A stretch of 56,481 nucleotides of DNA, taken from NCBI GenBank assembly GCA_040757695.1, contig JBFLWK010000012.1, positions 1-56,481 of the forward strand, read 5' to 3'. This DNA is from Elusimicrobiota bacterium. GTDB taxonomy: Bacteria > Elusimicrobiota > UBA8919. Position numbers and translations under genes: made by a program. This document shows, piece after piece, positions 18,165 through 26,914 of this stretch (position 1 is its first letter; each line of letters begins with the position of its first letter). The notes under the pieces were generated by a model, which saw only the letters and a program-made list of their open reading frames with translations, was not told the origin of the DNA and searched no databases.

Positions 18165-18873
18165 AACGCAATCCCTCCGCATTAGAAACAATGATTTCGT
18201 GTTTCCGCAAACACGAAATATTCTTTTCCATTTTTTTCATATCTTTATCTGAGTATGGTTCAAGATTTGCGTAATTTTTGTTCAGTGTATTATGCGGGAC
18301 AAATTTCTGAATAGTATATTTTTTGCCGCAAATTTTTTCAGAGATTTTTTTAATATCGTCTATATCTACAATTCCCGGCACAGCAGTTGTTCTGAACAAA
18401 CAATCTATTTTTGAGTTAATTAAGATATCAATTGAGTGAATTATATCACGGAGATTTACTGTTATGCCACAGGCGACATTATATTTTTTTTGCTCGACTG
18501 AAGTTTTTATATCCATAGCAACTGAATCCACGAGCTTGTTTAAAATGAGTTCTTTTAGAAGTTCAGGTTTTGAGCCATTAGTATCAATTTTTACTGTAAA
18601 CCCGTTGTTTTTAATTTCGGAGATGAGTACTTTTAAGTTTTTGTTTATTGTCGGCTCTCCACCAGTTATTACAAACCCGTCAATCCAGTCTTTTCTATCT
18701 TTGAATTTTTGTAATATCTCGGTAATATGGATCCTGTTCGCTGTTTTGCCTAATACAAGGTCTCTATTCTGACACCACGGGCAGCGGAAATTACAACCTG
18801 ATAAAAACAAAACACAAGAAATTTTTCCATCCCAATCTAAAAGTGATGTTTCAAGATAATCAGCAACATACAT
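18127..18873 (-). CDS. nrdG: Anaerobic RNR activating radical SAM enzyme NrdG
   Basis: This radical SAM activase installs the glycyl radical on NrdD. The iron-sulfur motif GCNFRCPWC has Cys27, Cys31 and Cys34, followed by GGEPT. It belongs to the longer (about 230-250 residue) activases typical of anaerobic thermophiles and clostridia, not the 155-residue enteric NrdG. The start at MYVADYLETS is chosen because the open frame before it lies inside the preceding gene. Residues CLRKHEI near the C-terminus are encoded by a palindrome (18198-18215) that also occurs in purL. Confidence 0.9.
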   Translation of the reverse strand: MYVADYLETSLLDWDGKISCVLFLSGCNFRCPWCQNRDLVLGKTANRIHITEILQKFKDRKDWIDGFVITGGEPTINKNLKVLISEIKNNGFTVKIDTNGSKPELLKELILNKLVDSVAMDIKTSVEQKKYNVACGITVNLRDIIHSIDILINSKIDCLFRTTAVPGIVDIDDIKKISEKICGKKYTIQKFVPHNTLNKNYANLEPYSDKDMKKMEKNISCLRKHEIIVSNAEGLRYAEVLQLCKKEG

Positions 18874-19231
18874 TTTTAAATTCCTCTTCTTCAGGTATAT
18901 TTTTCCATCGTTTGACCTCGTAGCCGTTCTTTTCAATAACAATTGTAGGAATATCAAACGCAACATATATTGCTGCTTCCGTTAAGCCGTCTAATGTATC
19001 CAAATCGTAATAATTAAGTACTGGTTTATTTTCAAATTGCCTTAAATACTGATGTATTTTTTCAATTACTTTTTTGCAGATATCACAATCGTTCTTACCA
19101 AAAAATTTGATTTTCATGCCCTGTAGTGACTTCTCTGCTGTTGCTATATTAGAAATCTGCAATGAGGAAATAAACTCAATTTTTTCCTGTGATAACGAAC
19201 ACTTACCGGATTCACAAATTTCATTACTCAT
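18860..19231 (-). CDS. Thioredoxin/glutaredoxin-like protein, probable electron donor for NrdD
   Basis: The 123-residue protein has a thioredoxin-fold pattern: strand MKIKFFGKNDCDIC with a CDIC active site (Cys49, Cys52), then a helix, a strand (VLNYYDLDTLDGL), a cis-Pro-like IPTIV and a final strand. An N-terminal extension carries two more cysteines (CESGKC). Class III reductases of this zinc-bearing kind can take electrons from a small redoxin, and its place between nrdR and nrdG makes that role likely. The start is the Met after GGAGGC. It overlaps nrdG by 14 nt. The partner assignment is inferred. Confidence 0.75.
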   Translation of the reverse strand: MSNEICESGKCSLSQEKIEFISSLQISNIATAEKSLQGMKIKFFGKNDCDICKKVIEKIHQYLRQFENKPVLNYYDLDTLDGLTEAAIYVAFDIPTIVIEKNGYEVKRWKNIPEEEEFKNVCC

Positions 19232-19247
19232 TTGTCTGCCTCCAAAC

Positions 19248-19290
19248 AAAAACCCGAATAACTACAATAAAAGAAATCATTCGGGTTTTT
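19248..19290 (-). terminator. Hairpin with U-tract before the redoxin-nrdGD genes (attenuator or terminator)
   Basis: A perfect 12-bp stem, AAAAACCCGAAT (19248-19259) with ATTCGGGTTTTT (19279-19290), has a 19-nt loop. In the minus direction the stem is followed by T-rich sequence and then, 17 nt later, the redoxin start codon. It lies between nrdR and the reductase genes, so it may end or attenuate read-through and lower reductase expression relative to nrdR. It could also work on the plus strand, but no gene ends there. Confidence 0.65.
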
Positions 19291-19395
19291 TATACCTGAA
19301 AACTTTTCTATCGTAGTCATTCCATTAACGGTGGAATGGTAGAAACTCCTAGACCATATTACTAGGATTATACGAATTTTCTTATTATTCTGAAT

Positions 19396-19848
19396 CTATT
19401 TTCTTCTTTTCAACTTTCTTAACTCTTTCAGAAATGTATCAATACTATCAAACTTTCTGTAGATTGATGCAAACCTAACATATGCAACTTCATCAATTTT
19501 TCTGAGCCGTTTTAACACCATTTCGCCTATTGTTTTAGATGGCACTTCCATTATGTAGTCGTGTAATTCCATTTCTATTTCACTGATAATTCTTTCTATC
19601 GTTTCTTCAGGAACCGGTCTTTTAAGACATGCCATTCTGACACCTTTTCTAAGTTTTTCTAAATCAAACGGTGCTCGTTTGCCATCACTTTTAATCACAG
19701 TAAGCGGTGGGATTTCTACTCTTTCAAATGTAGTAAATCTTTTTTTACAACGAGCACATTCCCTTCTTCTTTTGATTATTGAACTGTTTTCAATTTGACG
19801 GGTATCGCTGACACCACAATTGTGCCATCCACAAAAAGGGCATTTCAT
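19396..19848 (-). CDS. nrdR: Transcriptional repressor NrdR
   Basis: NrdR represses ribonucleotide reductase genes in response to ATP/dATP. The N-terminal zinc ribbon is CPFC...CARC (Cys3, Cys6, Cys31, Cys34), with SDTR and RRRECARCKKRFTTFE, followed by an ATP-cone (residues 49-139). At 150 residues it is full length. It heads the nucleotide cluster with its own promoter, directly before the class III reductase that it would control. Confidence 0.97.
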   Translation of the reverse strand: MKCPFCGWHNCGVSDTRQIENSSIIKRRRECARCKKRFTTFERVEIPPLTVIKSDGKRAPFDLEKLRKGVRMACLKRPVPEETIERIISEIEMELHDYIMEVPSKTIGEMVLKRLRKIDEVAYVRFASIYRKFDSIDTFLKELRKLKRRK

Positions 19849-19925
19849 AACTACAACCTATACTACATGTTTGCTATTGATATACTAAATAATGAATTAT
19901 TATTACGATAAGTAGATTGGTTAGT

Positions 19926-19954
19926 ATTATATTATACTACATATAGTTTGTCAA
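19926..19954 (-). promoter_or_regulatory. Strong sigma-70-type promoter of nrdR with NrdR-box-like spacer
   Basis: On the minus strand TTGACA (19949-19954) and TATAAT (19926-19931) are separated by exactly 17 nt. A second TATAAT overlaps at 12 nt spacing. The spacer holds AACTATATGTAGT, an imperfect palindrome similar to NrdR boxes (ACAnnATATnTnGT type), so autoregulation is plausible. The predicted leader to nrdR is about 70 nt. The NrdR-box reading is weak because I see only one clear box. Confidence 0.75.
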
Positions 19955-20084
19955 GTCCCTTTTTTATTTTTTACAAAATTTTTTTAGGGAGGTAACCAAA
20001 CCGAAAGAATTTACCGATAGAAACACGGACTACACAGGCAAGCGAAAAGTTTTTTATTGTATTCATTCCAAATTTTTTAATTTT

Positions 20085-21158
20085 TTATTCTATTGCTTTT
20101 GTTTCCTGATGTTCTACAGAAACAAGTTTGTATTCAAACTTTTCTAATTTTTTAAGTGTTTCATCATATTTGCCGGCAGTTTTAGAAATATGGCCGCCAA
20201 GTGTTTCAAAATCATCTTTAAATTTCTGGAAATCACCAGTAAGTCGCAAAAGTGTCTCCATAATATTTCTGGCGCTTTCTTCAATTTTCATTCCACGCAG
20301 TCCTAAAACAATCGCCTGAAGATATGCATAAAACGAATTCGGTGAAACGGGAATGACCCGTTTTTGTAATGCATATGAAGAAATAGATGTCTCATCAGTA
20401 TTTTCATCTTTTATAATTGTTTCATAATATACATTCTCGGCTGGTATATACATCAACGCGAAATCAAAAGTATCTTCGTCTGGCAAGATATATTTTTCTG
20501 AAATTGCATCAATATGTTTTTTAACATCACTAACAAATTTTTTGCGTGCTTGATTTTTTTCTTTTTCTTCAACTGCTTCAATCATTTTCTTGAAATTTTC
20601 AAGTGGGAATTTAGAATCCACCGGAACCAGTCCACTACCCAGTTTTATAACCGCATCTACTTTTTCGCCTGATTTGAACTGATACTGCAATATAAAAAAC
20701 TTGGGTGGCAGTATCTGTGTTAGCAAATCACCGAGAAAAAACTCGCCGATATTCCCACGCAGTTTCGGTGCTCTCAAAATTTCTTGAAGTGACGCAATAT
20801 CCTGACCAACCTCAAACACTCGTTTGGTTGCCTCTGAAAGTTGACCGATACTTTTGTTGACATCGCCTACAACTCTTGTTGCACTATCCAGTCGGTCTCC
20901 GATACTTTTTTGTGAGTTAAGCAGTTGTTCAGCAACTGATGAAAGTTGTTTGTTAACCTGAGAAGTCAAGGTTGCAATCTGTTGATTTGCAATCAGTGTA
21001 TTATTGGTTAATGTATCACTCACTTGTTGTCTTAATGCCTCAATCTGTTGTTGGATAAGCAGGTTTGACTGCGATTCCTTTTGTGGATTCTTTTTAAGAA
21101 GTAAAACTACAAGCGCCAAAATTACTATTACAGCAATAATTAAAAGAGTTTCTATCAT
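20085..21158 (-). CDS. rmuC: DNA recombination protein RmuC homologue
   Basis: The family has a PD-(D/E)xK-like nuclease domain and limits inversions at repeats. The 357-residue protein starts with a membrane helix (LLIIAVIVILALVVLLL), then a long coiled coil (about 35-125), then the conserved RmuC core with LRGNIGEFFLGDLL, VDAVIKL, VPVDSKFPLENF and the DFALMYIPAENVYYE segment. Its job at inverted repeats is notable in a genome this full of palindromes. It overlaps queF by ATGA. The 236-nt gap to nrdR holds the nrdR promoter. Confidence 0.9.
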   Translation of the reverse strand: MIETLLIIAVIVILALVVLLLKKNPQKESQSNLLIQQQIEALRQQVSDTLTNNTLIANQQIATLTSQVNKQLSSVAEQLLNSQKSIGDRLDSATRVVGDVNKSIGQLSEATKRVFEVGQDIASLQEILRAPKLRGNIGEFFLGDLLTQILPPKFFILQYQFKSGEKVDAVIKLGSGLVPVDSKFPLENFKKMIEAVEEKEKNQARKKFVSDVKKHIDAISEKYILPDEDTFDFALMYIPAENVYYETIIKDENTDETSISSYALQKRVIPVSPNSFYAYLQAIVLGLRGMKIEESARNIMETLLRLTGDFQKFKDDFETLGGHISKTAGKYDETLKKLEKFEYKLVSVEHQETKAIE

Positions 21159-21508
21159 TTTTTATAATCCGCTTTTAATGTTGTTTTAAGCCCACCACGA
21201 ATATTGAAAACTGCTTCAATACACATTTTTTTTGGTTTAACCATTTTGACCAAATCAGAAAGCACTCTATTTACGACACTTTCATGGACGATACCTGCAT
21301 TTCTGTAACTCTGCAGATAAAATTTTAATGATTTTAACTCAACACAGTGTTTATCCGGTATGTATGAAATTGTAAGATGTGCGAAATCAGGTAATCCTGA
21401 CCAGGGACAGAGGCAGGTGAATTCATCTGTTTCAACAACAATCTCAATTTTTTTGCCTTTATATTCGTAATCAATAGTTTTCAGCAGTTTCGGATTTATT
21501 TTGTTCAT
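21155..21508 (-). CDS. queF: NADPH-dependent preQ0 reductase QueF
   Basis: QueF reduces preQ0 to preQ1 in queuosine synthesis. The short, unimodular form (117 residues) has FTCLCPWSGLPDFA with the catalytic Cys34 and Asp41. It also has the QueF motif region CVELKSLKFYLQSYRN and VHESVVNR, as in the Bacillus-type enzyme. It is last of a complete preQ1 set (queD, queC, queE, queF) in order, co-directional, and overlaps rmuC by 4 nt. GTP cyclohydrolase (FolE) is not in the window. Confidence 0.96.
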   Translation of the reverse strand: MNKINPKLLKTIDYEYKGKKIEIVVETDEFTCLCPWSGLPDFAHLTISYIPDKHCVELKSLKFYLQSYRNAGIVHESVVNRVLSDLVKMVKPKKMCIEAVFNIRGGLKTTLKADYKK

Positions 21509-21521
21509 TTTTCAATAGTTA

Positions 21522-22220
21522 CTATCGTATGCCTATTTTCTTGTGGATTTGTGATACAATAGAAACATTTTCTATCCCACCTTTTTGCTCTGCATAATTT
21601 TTTAAAACCTGAATCTGTTTAAACGGCATTGAACCAATTTCTCTGATAGGTGTTACAGGTTGAATCACAAGTGGAATTGAGGTATCAACATTTGAAATAA
21701 GCTCTACTGCTTTTTGGAATTCATCAAAAGTTGATTTAGCAGTTATGACAATTTTGACAAATACACACCCTTTTGCTAATTTCAGAAACTTTGAATACAC
21801 TTGCCAGAGTTCTATGCCACACGCTGATGGCAGTTTTATATCCATTGCCACATAATCAATAATATCTGCGATTGTTGAAAACTTTTCAGGCAGTGTGCCG
21901 TTAGTATCAAGATATGTTTTTATTCTGCTATCTCTAAAATGTGAAATGACCTGTGAAATTATCTCTGGTTGTAATAGCGGTTCACCACCTGTAAACGAGA
22001 TAAGAGATACCGTTTTATTTTCTTCCAATTCTTTTTCTACCGTTTCTTTTATTTCATCTGCTGTATACACTTTGCCGTAGACAGCAAGCCGACTTTCCGG
22101 CGTATCGCAGTAATCGCAGTTTAAGTTACAGCCTGCAAATCTTACGAAAACCATTGGTGTGCCTGCATAAATTCCTTCGCCCTGAACAGATACAAAAATT
22201 TCTGAAACTCTACCAATCAT
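21522..22220 (-). CDS. queE: 7-carboxy-7-deazaguanine synthase QueE
   Basis: This radical SAM enzyme turns carboxy-tetrahydropterin into CDG. The N-terminus has SVQGEG and FAGCNLNCDYCDT with Cys31, Cys35 and Cys38, followed by SFTGGEPLLQ. The C-terminus has IQPVTP. Length 232 is in the usual range. It overlaps queC by 4 nt. The later part resembles the longer QueE forms rather than the minimal 190-residue ones. Confidence 0.95.
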   Translation of the reverse strand: MIGRVSEIFVSVQGEGIYAGTPMVFVRFAGCNLNCDYCDTPESRLAVYGKVYTADEIKETVEKELEENKTVSLISFTGGEPLLQPEIISQVISHFRDSRIKTYLDTNGTLPEKFSTIADIIDYVAMDIKLPSACGIELWQVYSKFLKLAKGCVFVKIVITAKSTFDEFQKAVELISNVDTSIPLVIQPVTPIREIGSMPFKQIQVLKNYAEQKGGIENVSIVSQIHKKIGIR

Positions 22221-22882
22221 AAAATTGGATCCTTTCGGTTTGCTTTAGCAAACCCGTTTGCTCTCAAAATACAGGCGTCGCATTTCCCACAGGGATATTT
22301 TTTGCCTGAATAGCAACTCCAGGTTAATTCAAATGGAACTTTATACTTAAATCCTAATTCCACAATTTCTTTTTTTGTTTTATAAAGTAACGGGGTTTCT
22401 ATTTTTATTTTTGTTCCACCTTTTGTTTCCCCTTTTGTTTTTGTTCCATTATACAAAATGCGATTAAAACTTTTGTAGTACTGTGGACGGCAATCGGGGT
22501 AGCCTGAAAAATCAACAGCATTGGCACCGATAAAAATTTTTATGGCACCTATTGTTTCCGCATATGAAAGTGCATAACTTAAAAAGATTGTATTTCTACC
22601 TGGCACATATGTTGATGGAATAGAATCTCCTATTATTTTATTATACGGAATTTTTTTAGTTTTATCAATAAGTGAACTGCCTTTCCATGGAAAGGCAATT
22701 TTTACAATTTGGTATTTGCAACCTGTGATACTTGCAATTTTTTGGGCAGATTCAATCTCTTTTTTATGTCGCTGACCATAATCAAAAATCAGACAGTATG
22801 TTGTATATTTTTTTTTTGCGATAAAAAGCGCTGTTGCAGAATCAAGCCCGCCTGATAACAAAACAACCGCCTTAGGTTTCAT
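22217..22882 (-). CDS. queC: 7-cyano-7-deazaguanine synthase QueC
   Basis: QueC makes preQ0 from CDG, ammonia and ATP. It has the PP-loop LLSGGLDSATA (residues 8-18), the middle SIPSTYVPGRNTIFLSYAL and the zinc site CYSGKKYPCGKCDAC. The start at MKPKAVVLL is chosen; the longer frame upstream is inside queD. Two odd stretches are in frame. IAFPWKGSS comes from a perfect 20-bp palindrome (22678-22697). A Thr-Lys-Gly-rich insert (TKTKGETKGGTKIK) comes from imperfect tandem repeats at 22408-22448. Confidence 0.95.
   Translation of the reverse strand: MKPKAVVLLSGGLDSATALFIAKKKYTTYCLIFDYGQRHKKEIESAQKIASITGCKYQIVKIAFPWKGSSLIDKTKKIPYNKIIGDSIPSTYVPGRNTIFLSYALSYAETIGAIKIFIGANAVDFSGYPDCRPQYYKSFNRILYNGTKTKGETKGGTKIKIETPLLYKTKKEIVELGFKYKVPFELTWSCYSGKKYPCGKCDACILRANGFAKANRKDPIL
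22678..22697. repeat. Perfect 20-bp palindrome inside queC
   Basis: TGCCTTTCCATGGAAAGGCA is a perfect palindrome within the coding region, encoding AFPWK. I saw no second copy in this window. It has the same size and build as the palindromic families that do recur here, so it may be another family member. Confidence 0.6.
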
Positions 22883-23240
22883 AATAACTTGCGTAATTTC
22901 TTTCTGTTTCCCAAACAACAACTTTAATTTTTAATTTTGAATTTTTAATTTTCAATTGTATTTGTCTGTGTATGTATTTTGCGATATTTTCAGCAGTTGG
23001 ATTAATTCTATCAAATGGTTTAATTTCATTCAGATATTTATGGTCAAGTGTGGCTATAATTTCGTTAAGTTGCTTTTTCAGAATAGTAAAATCAACGAGC
23101 ATTCCTGTCTTATCCAGTTTTTGCCCACAGACAGATATACAGACATTGTAATTATGCCCGTGCAGATGTTCACATCTGCCTTTATAGTTTCTCAAATTAT
23201 GCGCAGCTGAAAAATTATCTTCAACAAAAATTTCAAACAT
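22872..23240 (-). CDS. queD: 6-carboxy-5,6,7,8-tetrahydropterin synthase QueD
   Basis: QueD converts dihydroneopterin triphosphate to carboxy-tetrahydropterin. Zinc ligands His14, His27 and His29 (FSAAHNL, EHLHGHNY) and catalytic Cys23 are visible, as are the DFTILK segment and the LDHKYLN motif. The C-terminal strand is reached after a Lys-rich patch, QLKIKNSKLKIK, coded by AAAATTA/AAAATTC-type 7-mers at 22924-22957, an in-frame expansion. The last WETERNYASYY keeps the family Glu. It overlaps queC by 11 nt. Confidence 0.95.
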   Translation of the reverse strand: MFEIFVEDNFSAAHNLRNYKGRCEHLHGHNYNVCISVCGQKLDKTGMLVDFTILKKQLNEIIATLDHKYLNEIKPFDRINPTAENIAKYIHRQIQLKIKNSKLKIKVVVWETERNYASYYET

Positions 23241-23242
23241 AA

Positions 23243-24055
23243 TTAGCCAACATCTATTTTAGATACACTTACTATTTTTTTATTAAGAAACAACTTCCCT
23301 AATTTTTTGAATTTTTCAGGCGCATCCGATACAAAAAACTTTAGATAACCATGCTTCTTATCAGTATTCAATATCTTTTGGTTCTTAAGTATCTGCTTGA
23401 CTTTCAAAGAAACTGTTGAAGCAGAATCAACAAGTGTAATTTTGTTGCCGAGCACCTTTTGAATAACTTCTTTAATCAGCGGATAATGTGTGCAGCCAAG
23501 AATAACAGTATCAACTCCAAATGTTCTCAACGGATACAGATATTCTTGTGCAATCTCAATTGTAATTTTTTTATTTATCCAGCCCTCTTCAACCAGCGGA
23601 ACAAAAAGCGGACAGGCGCGATTTACAACCTTACAGTTTGGCGATATTCTTTTTATCTGTTTTTTATACGCACCACTTTTTATAGTTGCTTCAGTTCCAA
23701 TCACGCCAATTTTATTCTTTTTTGTAAAGGAAACAGCCGCAGAGACACCAGAATCAATAACACCAATTACAGGTATTTTTATCTTCTTGCGTAGCACATC
23801 TAACGCTACCGAAGATGCAGTATTACAGGCAACAAGCAGCATCTTGATATGTTTTTGTATCAGGAAATCAGCAATTTCTTTTGAGAATTTTATCACGGAT
23901 TCTTTTGACTTTGTTCCATATGGTACCCGTGCAGTATCACCAAAATAGATTATATTTTCAGACGGCAGTATCTTGAGCAACTCTTTTACAACGGTAAGCC
24001 CGCCTACACCTGAATCAAAAACGCCTATTGGACTATTTTGTAATCTGTTTTTCAT
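23243..24055 (-). CDS. murI: Glutamate racemase MurI
   Basis: MurI supplies D-glutamate for peptidoglycan. Motifs are IGVFDSGVGGLTVV at the N-terminus, IIYFGDTARVPYGTKS, VACNTASSVA with the first catalytic Cys and LGCTHYPLI with the second. Length 270 is typical. It overlaps the amidase gene by 23 nt, so the two cell-wall genes are coupled. It is followed after 2 nt by queD. Confidence 0.96.
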   Translation of the reverse strand: MKNRLQNSPIGVFDSGVGGLTVVKELLKILPSENIIYFGDTARVPYGTKSKESVIKFSKEIADFLIQKHIKMLLVACNTASSVALDVLRKKIKIPVIGVIDSGVSAAVSFTKKNKIGVIGTEATIKSGAYKKQIKRISPNCKVVNRACPLFVPLVEEGWINKKITIEIAQEYLYPLRTFGVDTVILGCTHYPLIKEVIQKVLGNKITLVDSASTVSLKVKQILKNQKILNTDKKHGYLKFFVSDAPEKFKKLGKLFLNKKIVSVSKIDVG

Positions 24056-25667
24056 ATTTTTTTATACCATTGTATATCGCTTCTACTATTCTTTTTTGGA
24101 ATTTTTTTTGTTTTAATAATTTTTCTTCTTTAGAATGAGATAAAAAAGCGAGTTCTACAAGCACTGCTGGCATTGTCGCACCACGCAAAACAAAAAAATT
24201 TGCCTGTTTTACACCGCGGCTTTCTATGTTGGAAAAGTTTTTGCAAACCTGTTGATTGATAAATCCGCATACCGCTGATGACTCGTTCATAAACTCATTT
24301 ACCGCCATAGAAAGTAGCAGTTTTTCAATATCCTTTTTGTTATCTTTTGATAATCCTTTTTCTAAAACAACAACCGAGTTTTCCATATTCGCAACCGCCT
24401 CTGCAGCACGGTCAGTCGCATTTTCAGACAGAAAATAAATCTCAAATCCACGTGTCTCCTCTGAGATTGAGGCATTACAGTGAATACTTACAAACAGGTC
24501 TGCTAATACCTTATTTGCAAATTTTGCTCTATCAGCGAGCGGGATAAAAGTATCATCATGTCTTGTCAGATAAACTGCATATCCATCATCTTCCAGAACT
24601 TTAGCCAGTTTTAGAGCGACTGATAGATTGATATCTTTTTCTTTTGTTCCTTTGGGACCGATTGCGCCTGCATCCTCACCACCATGTCCAGCATCTACAA
24701 CTATTCTGTTGAGTTTCCGAACTGTCGTACCACGCTTCCGCCACTTTGCTATTTTTTCTTTGGTGGTAGGAATTATTACTCTCGGTTTATGTGCTTCTTT
24801 TGTTTCAGACGGTGGCGGGATAATTGCAGACGGTATATTTGTCTCTGCAAAACTGGTTGATGACTGTGCAAATTCTGAAATCATTCCTGGCAGTTTTATT
24901 ACCATGCTACCAACACGCTCTATATCAATCACGAACCGGTATGGTTTGTAAAGTGTGAATGTTTCAATTTTGCCTGAATAATTACCGAGGTTCACAACAA
25001 AGAATGCATCTCGGTCTAAATTGGTTGCATCAATACTATTGACTACACCATCGTTTATCACTACTGAATTCTTTTCAGGATTTAATCTGCTTCTGTAAAT
25101 TTTTAGTGTTAATTTTTTTTCTTTAGAAATATCATCAAATCGCACCTCTTTTTTATTAACCATCTGAATAACCAGTCGGGTTTTATCTTTGTAAGAATAA
25201 TATCTTGTTGGAAAAATATCGGGTATCGGTGTGATTCTTAAAATAGAACGATAATAATCCCACTCAGTATAAGAATTTGCAACATCTGTAAAAACTCGTG
25301 TGAGTATAAACTCCAGCGGTATCAGAAGTTTTTTGTTTTGTAATCTTGCCGGTTTGTTCATCAGGCGTTCCTGATTATTTACTACAACCTTTTTTGAATC
25401 AATCTTAAAACTTATTTCTTTATTATTCAAGGTAAGAATAATTTTTTTTGATACCGGATACCAGTTAATTTTTGCATTATAAACTCTGGCAATATCTTCA
25501 CAGGATAAATAGCCCATACCTTGAATCATAAAAAGCGGGATATTAGCGACAACATTTCTTTCTTTTATTACTGTAACCTGTTTAATTGCCGAATAAACAA
25601 AAGAAAACGACAAAAAAACAAGAATAAAAAAACAACTCCAAAATTTTCCATTATTTTTTAACCACAT
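24033..25667 (-). CDS. N-acetylmuramoyl-L-alanine amidase (Amidase_3)
   Basis: This secreted enzyme cleaves the stem peptide from peptidoglycan. A signal or membrane segment (FWSCFFILVFLSFSFVYSA) is followed by a copper-amine-oxidase-N-like and AMIN-like region (about 30-310). The zinc amidase domain runs from residue 322: DAGHGGEDAGA (His328), Glu343, SIHCNAS (His396) and the catalytic Glu505 in LVELAFLSH. The long N-terminal part probably targets it to the septum or cell wall. It lies 13 nt from aroC and overlaps murI. Confidence 0.9.
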   Translation of the reverse strand: MWLKNNGKFWSCFFILVFLSFSFVYSAIKQVTVIKERNVVANIPLFMIQGMGYLSCEDIARVYNAKINWYPVSKKIILTLNNKEISFKIDSKKVVVNNQERLMNKPARLQNKKLLIPLEFILTRVFTDVANSYTEWDYYRSILRITPIPDIFPTRYYSYKDKTRLVIQMVNKKEVRFDDISKEKKLTLKIYRSRLNPEKNSVVINDGVVNSIDATNLDRDAFFVVNLGNYSGKIETFTLYKPYRFVIDIERVGSMVIKLPGMISEFAQSSTSFAETNIPSAIIPPPSETKEAHKPRVIIPTTKEKIAKWRKRGTTVRKLNRIVVDAGHGGEDAGAIGPKGTKEKDINLSVALKLAKVLEDDGYAVYLTRHDDTFIPLADRAKFANKVLADLFVSIHCNASISEETRGFEIYFLSENATDRAAEAVANMENSVVVLEKGLSKDNKKDIEKLLLSMAVNEFMNESSAVCGFINQQVCKNFSNIESRGVKQANFFVLRGATMPAVLVELAFLSHSKEEKLLKQKKFQKRIVEAIYNGIKKYEKQITK

Positions 25668-25679
25668 TAAAAACTCATC

Positions 25680-26843
25680 CTACCTGTTTCTTAACATATC
25701 AAGATAATTTGAATAGTTTGATTTTAGTTCATCTACAGAATCACCACCAAACTTTTCACAAAACGCTCTTGCAATTTCAATAGCGACAACCGCTTCACCA
25801 ATAACGCAGGCTGCCGGGACAGCACATATATCAGACCGAACAATTTGTGCCTTAATTGCCTCTTTTGTTACTATGTCAACCGATTGAAGTGATTTCTTTA
25901 ACGACGGGATTGGTTTCATTGCTGCCCGAACTATTATCTGTTCACCATTAGAGATACCGCCTTCTATACCACCCGCATTATTTGATTTTCGCCAGTAGCC
26001 AATCTGATTATCATAAAAAATTTCATCATGAACCTGAGAGCCAAGTTTTCTTGCTATATCAAACCCGCGGCCTATCTCAACCCCTTTTACTGCCTGAATT
26101 GACATCATCACATAACTGAGCCGCGCATCAAGCTTTAAGTCCCACTGTGTATGGCTTCCCAGCCCGACAGGTACTTTATCAACGACTACTGTAAAAATCC
26201 CGCCAAGCGTATCACCATTCTGTTGTGCTTTTTCAATTGCTGAAATCATCAACTCTTCTGCTTTTTTATCAAGACATCGTACAGGCGAACTTTCAGCAAT
26301 TTTTTCTATATCACCGGGTTTGAGTTTTATCGCAGGTGCTTTGATACCACCAATCTCCTTAGTGAACGAAACGATTTTTATACCAATTTCAGCCAACAAT
26401 TTTTTGCAGACTGCACCAGCACTAACCCGTGCAGCGGTTTCTCGTGCAGAAGCCCGTTCTAAAATGTTGCGAGTATCATCAGTATTAAATTTTAACACAC
26501 CTGCTAAATCCGCATGACCAGGTCGCGGACGGGTTAACTTAAACTTTTCATCGTAATCTTCTGGTTCGGTTGACATTATTGTCTTCCAGTTTTCCCAGTC
26601 TTTGTTTGATATTGTCATTGCAATAGGAGATCCTAGCGTTTTTCCATGTCGGACACCCGATGTAATAGAAACCCTGTCTTTTTCAATTGATTGCATCCTT
26701 TCACCGCGACCGAAACCTTTCTGTCGACGGGCAAGTTCGGTATTTATAAACTCTTCAGTCAACTCAACTCCTGAAGGAAGCCCTTCAAGTATCACAGTAA
26801 GACACTTCCCATGTGATTCACCTGCTGTAACATACCGTATCAT
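25680..26843 (-). CDS. aroC: Chorismate synthase AroC
   Basis: AroC makes chorismate from EPSP using reduced flavin. Signatures are RYVTAGESHGKCLTVILEG at the start, RRQKGFGRGERM, RPRPGHADL, RASARETAARV and the EGGISNGE region. The 387-residue length fits the Gram-positive-like longer type. AGGAGGT precedes the start. It follows aroE in the same direction with a 71-nt gap containing a short CTGTGTTCAT duplication. Confidence 0.97.
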   Translation of the reverse strand: MIRYVTAGESHGKCLTVILEGLPSGVELTEEFINTELARRQKGFGRGERMQSIEKDRVSITSGVRHGKTLGSPIAMTISNKDWENWKTIMSTEPEDYDEKFKLTRPRPGHADLAGVLKFNTDDTRNILERASARETAARVSAGAVCKKLLAEIGIKIVSFTKEIGGIKAPAIKLKPGDIEKIAESSPVRCLDKKAEELMISAIEKAQQNGDTLGGIFTVVVDKVPVGLGSHTQWDLKLDARLSYVMMSIQAVKGVEIGRGFDIARKLGSQVHDEIFYDNQIGYWRKSNNAGGIEGGISNGEQIIVRAAMKPIPSLKKSLQSVDIVTKEAIKAQIVRSDICAVPAACVIGEAVVAIEIARAFCEKFGGDSVDELKSNYSNYLDMLRNR

Positions 26844-26914
26844 TTTAACGCTACCTCCTATAAAGTGCAGGTTAAAGGTTAAAAGTTAAAATTAAAATCT
26901 GTGTTCATCTGTGT

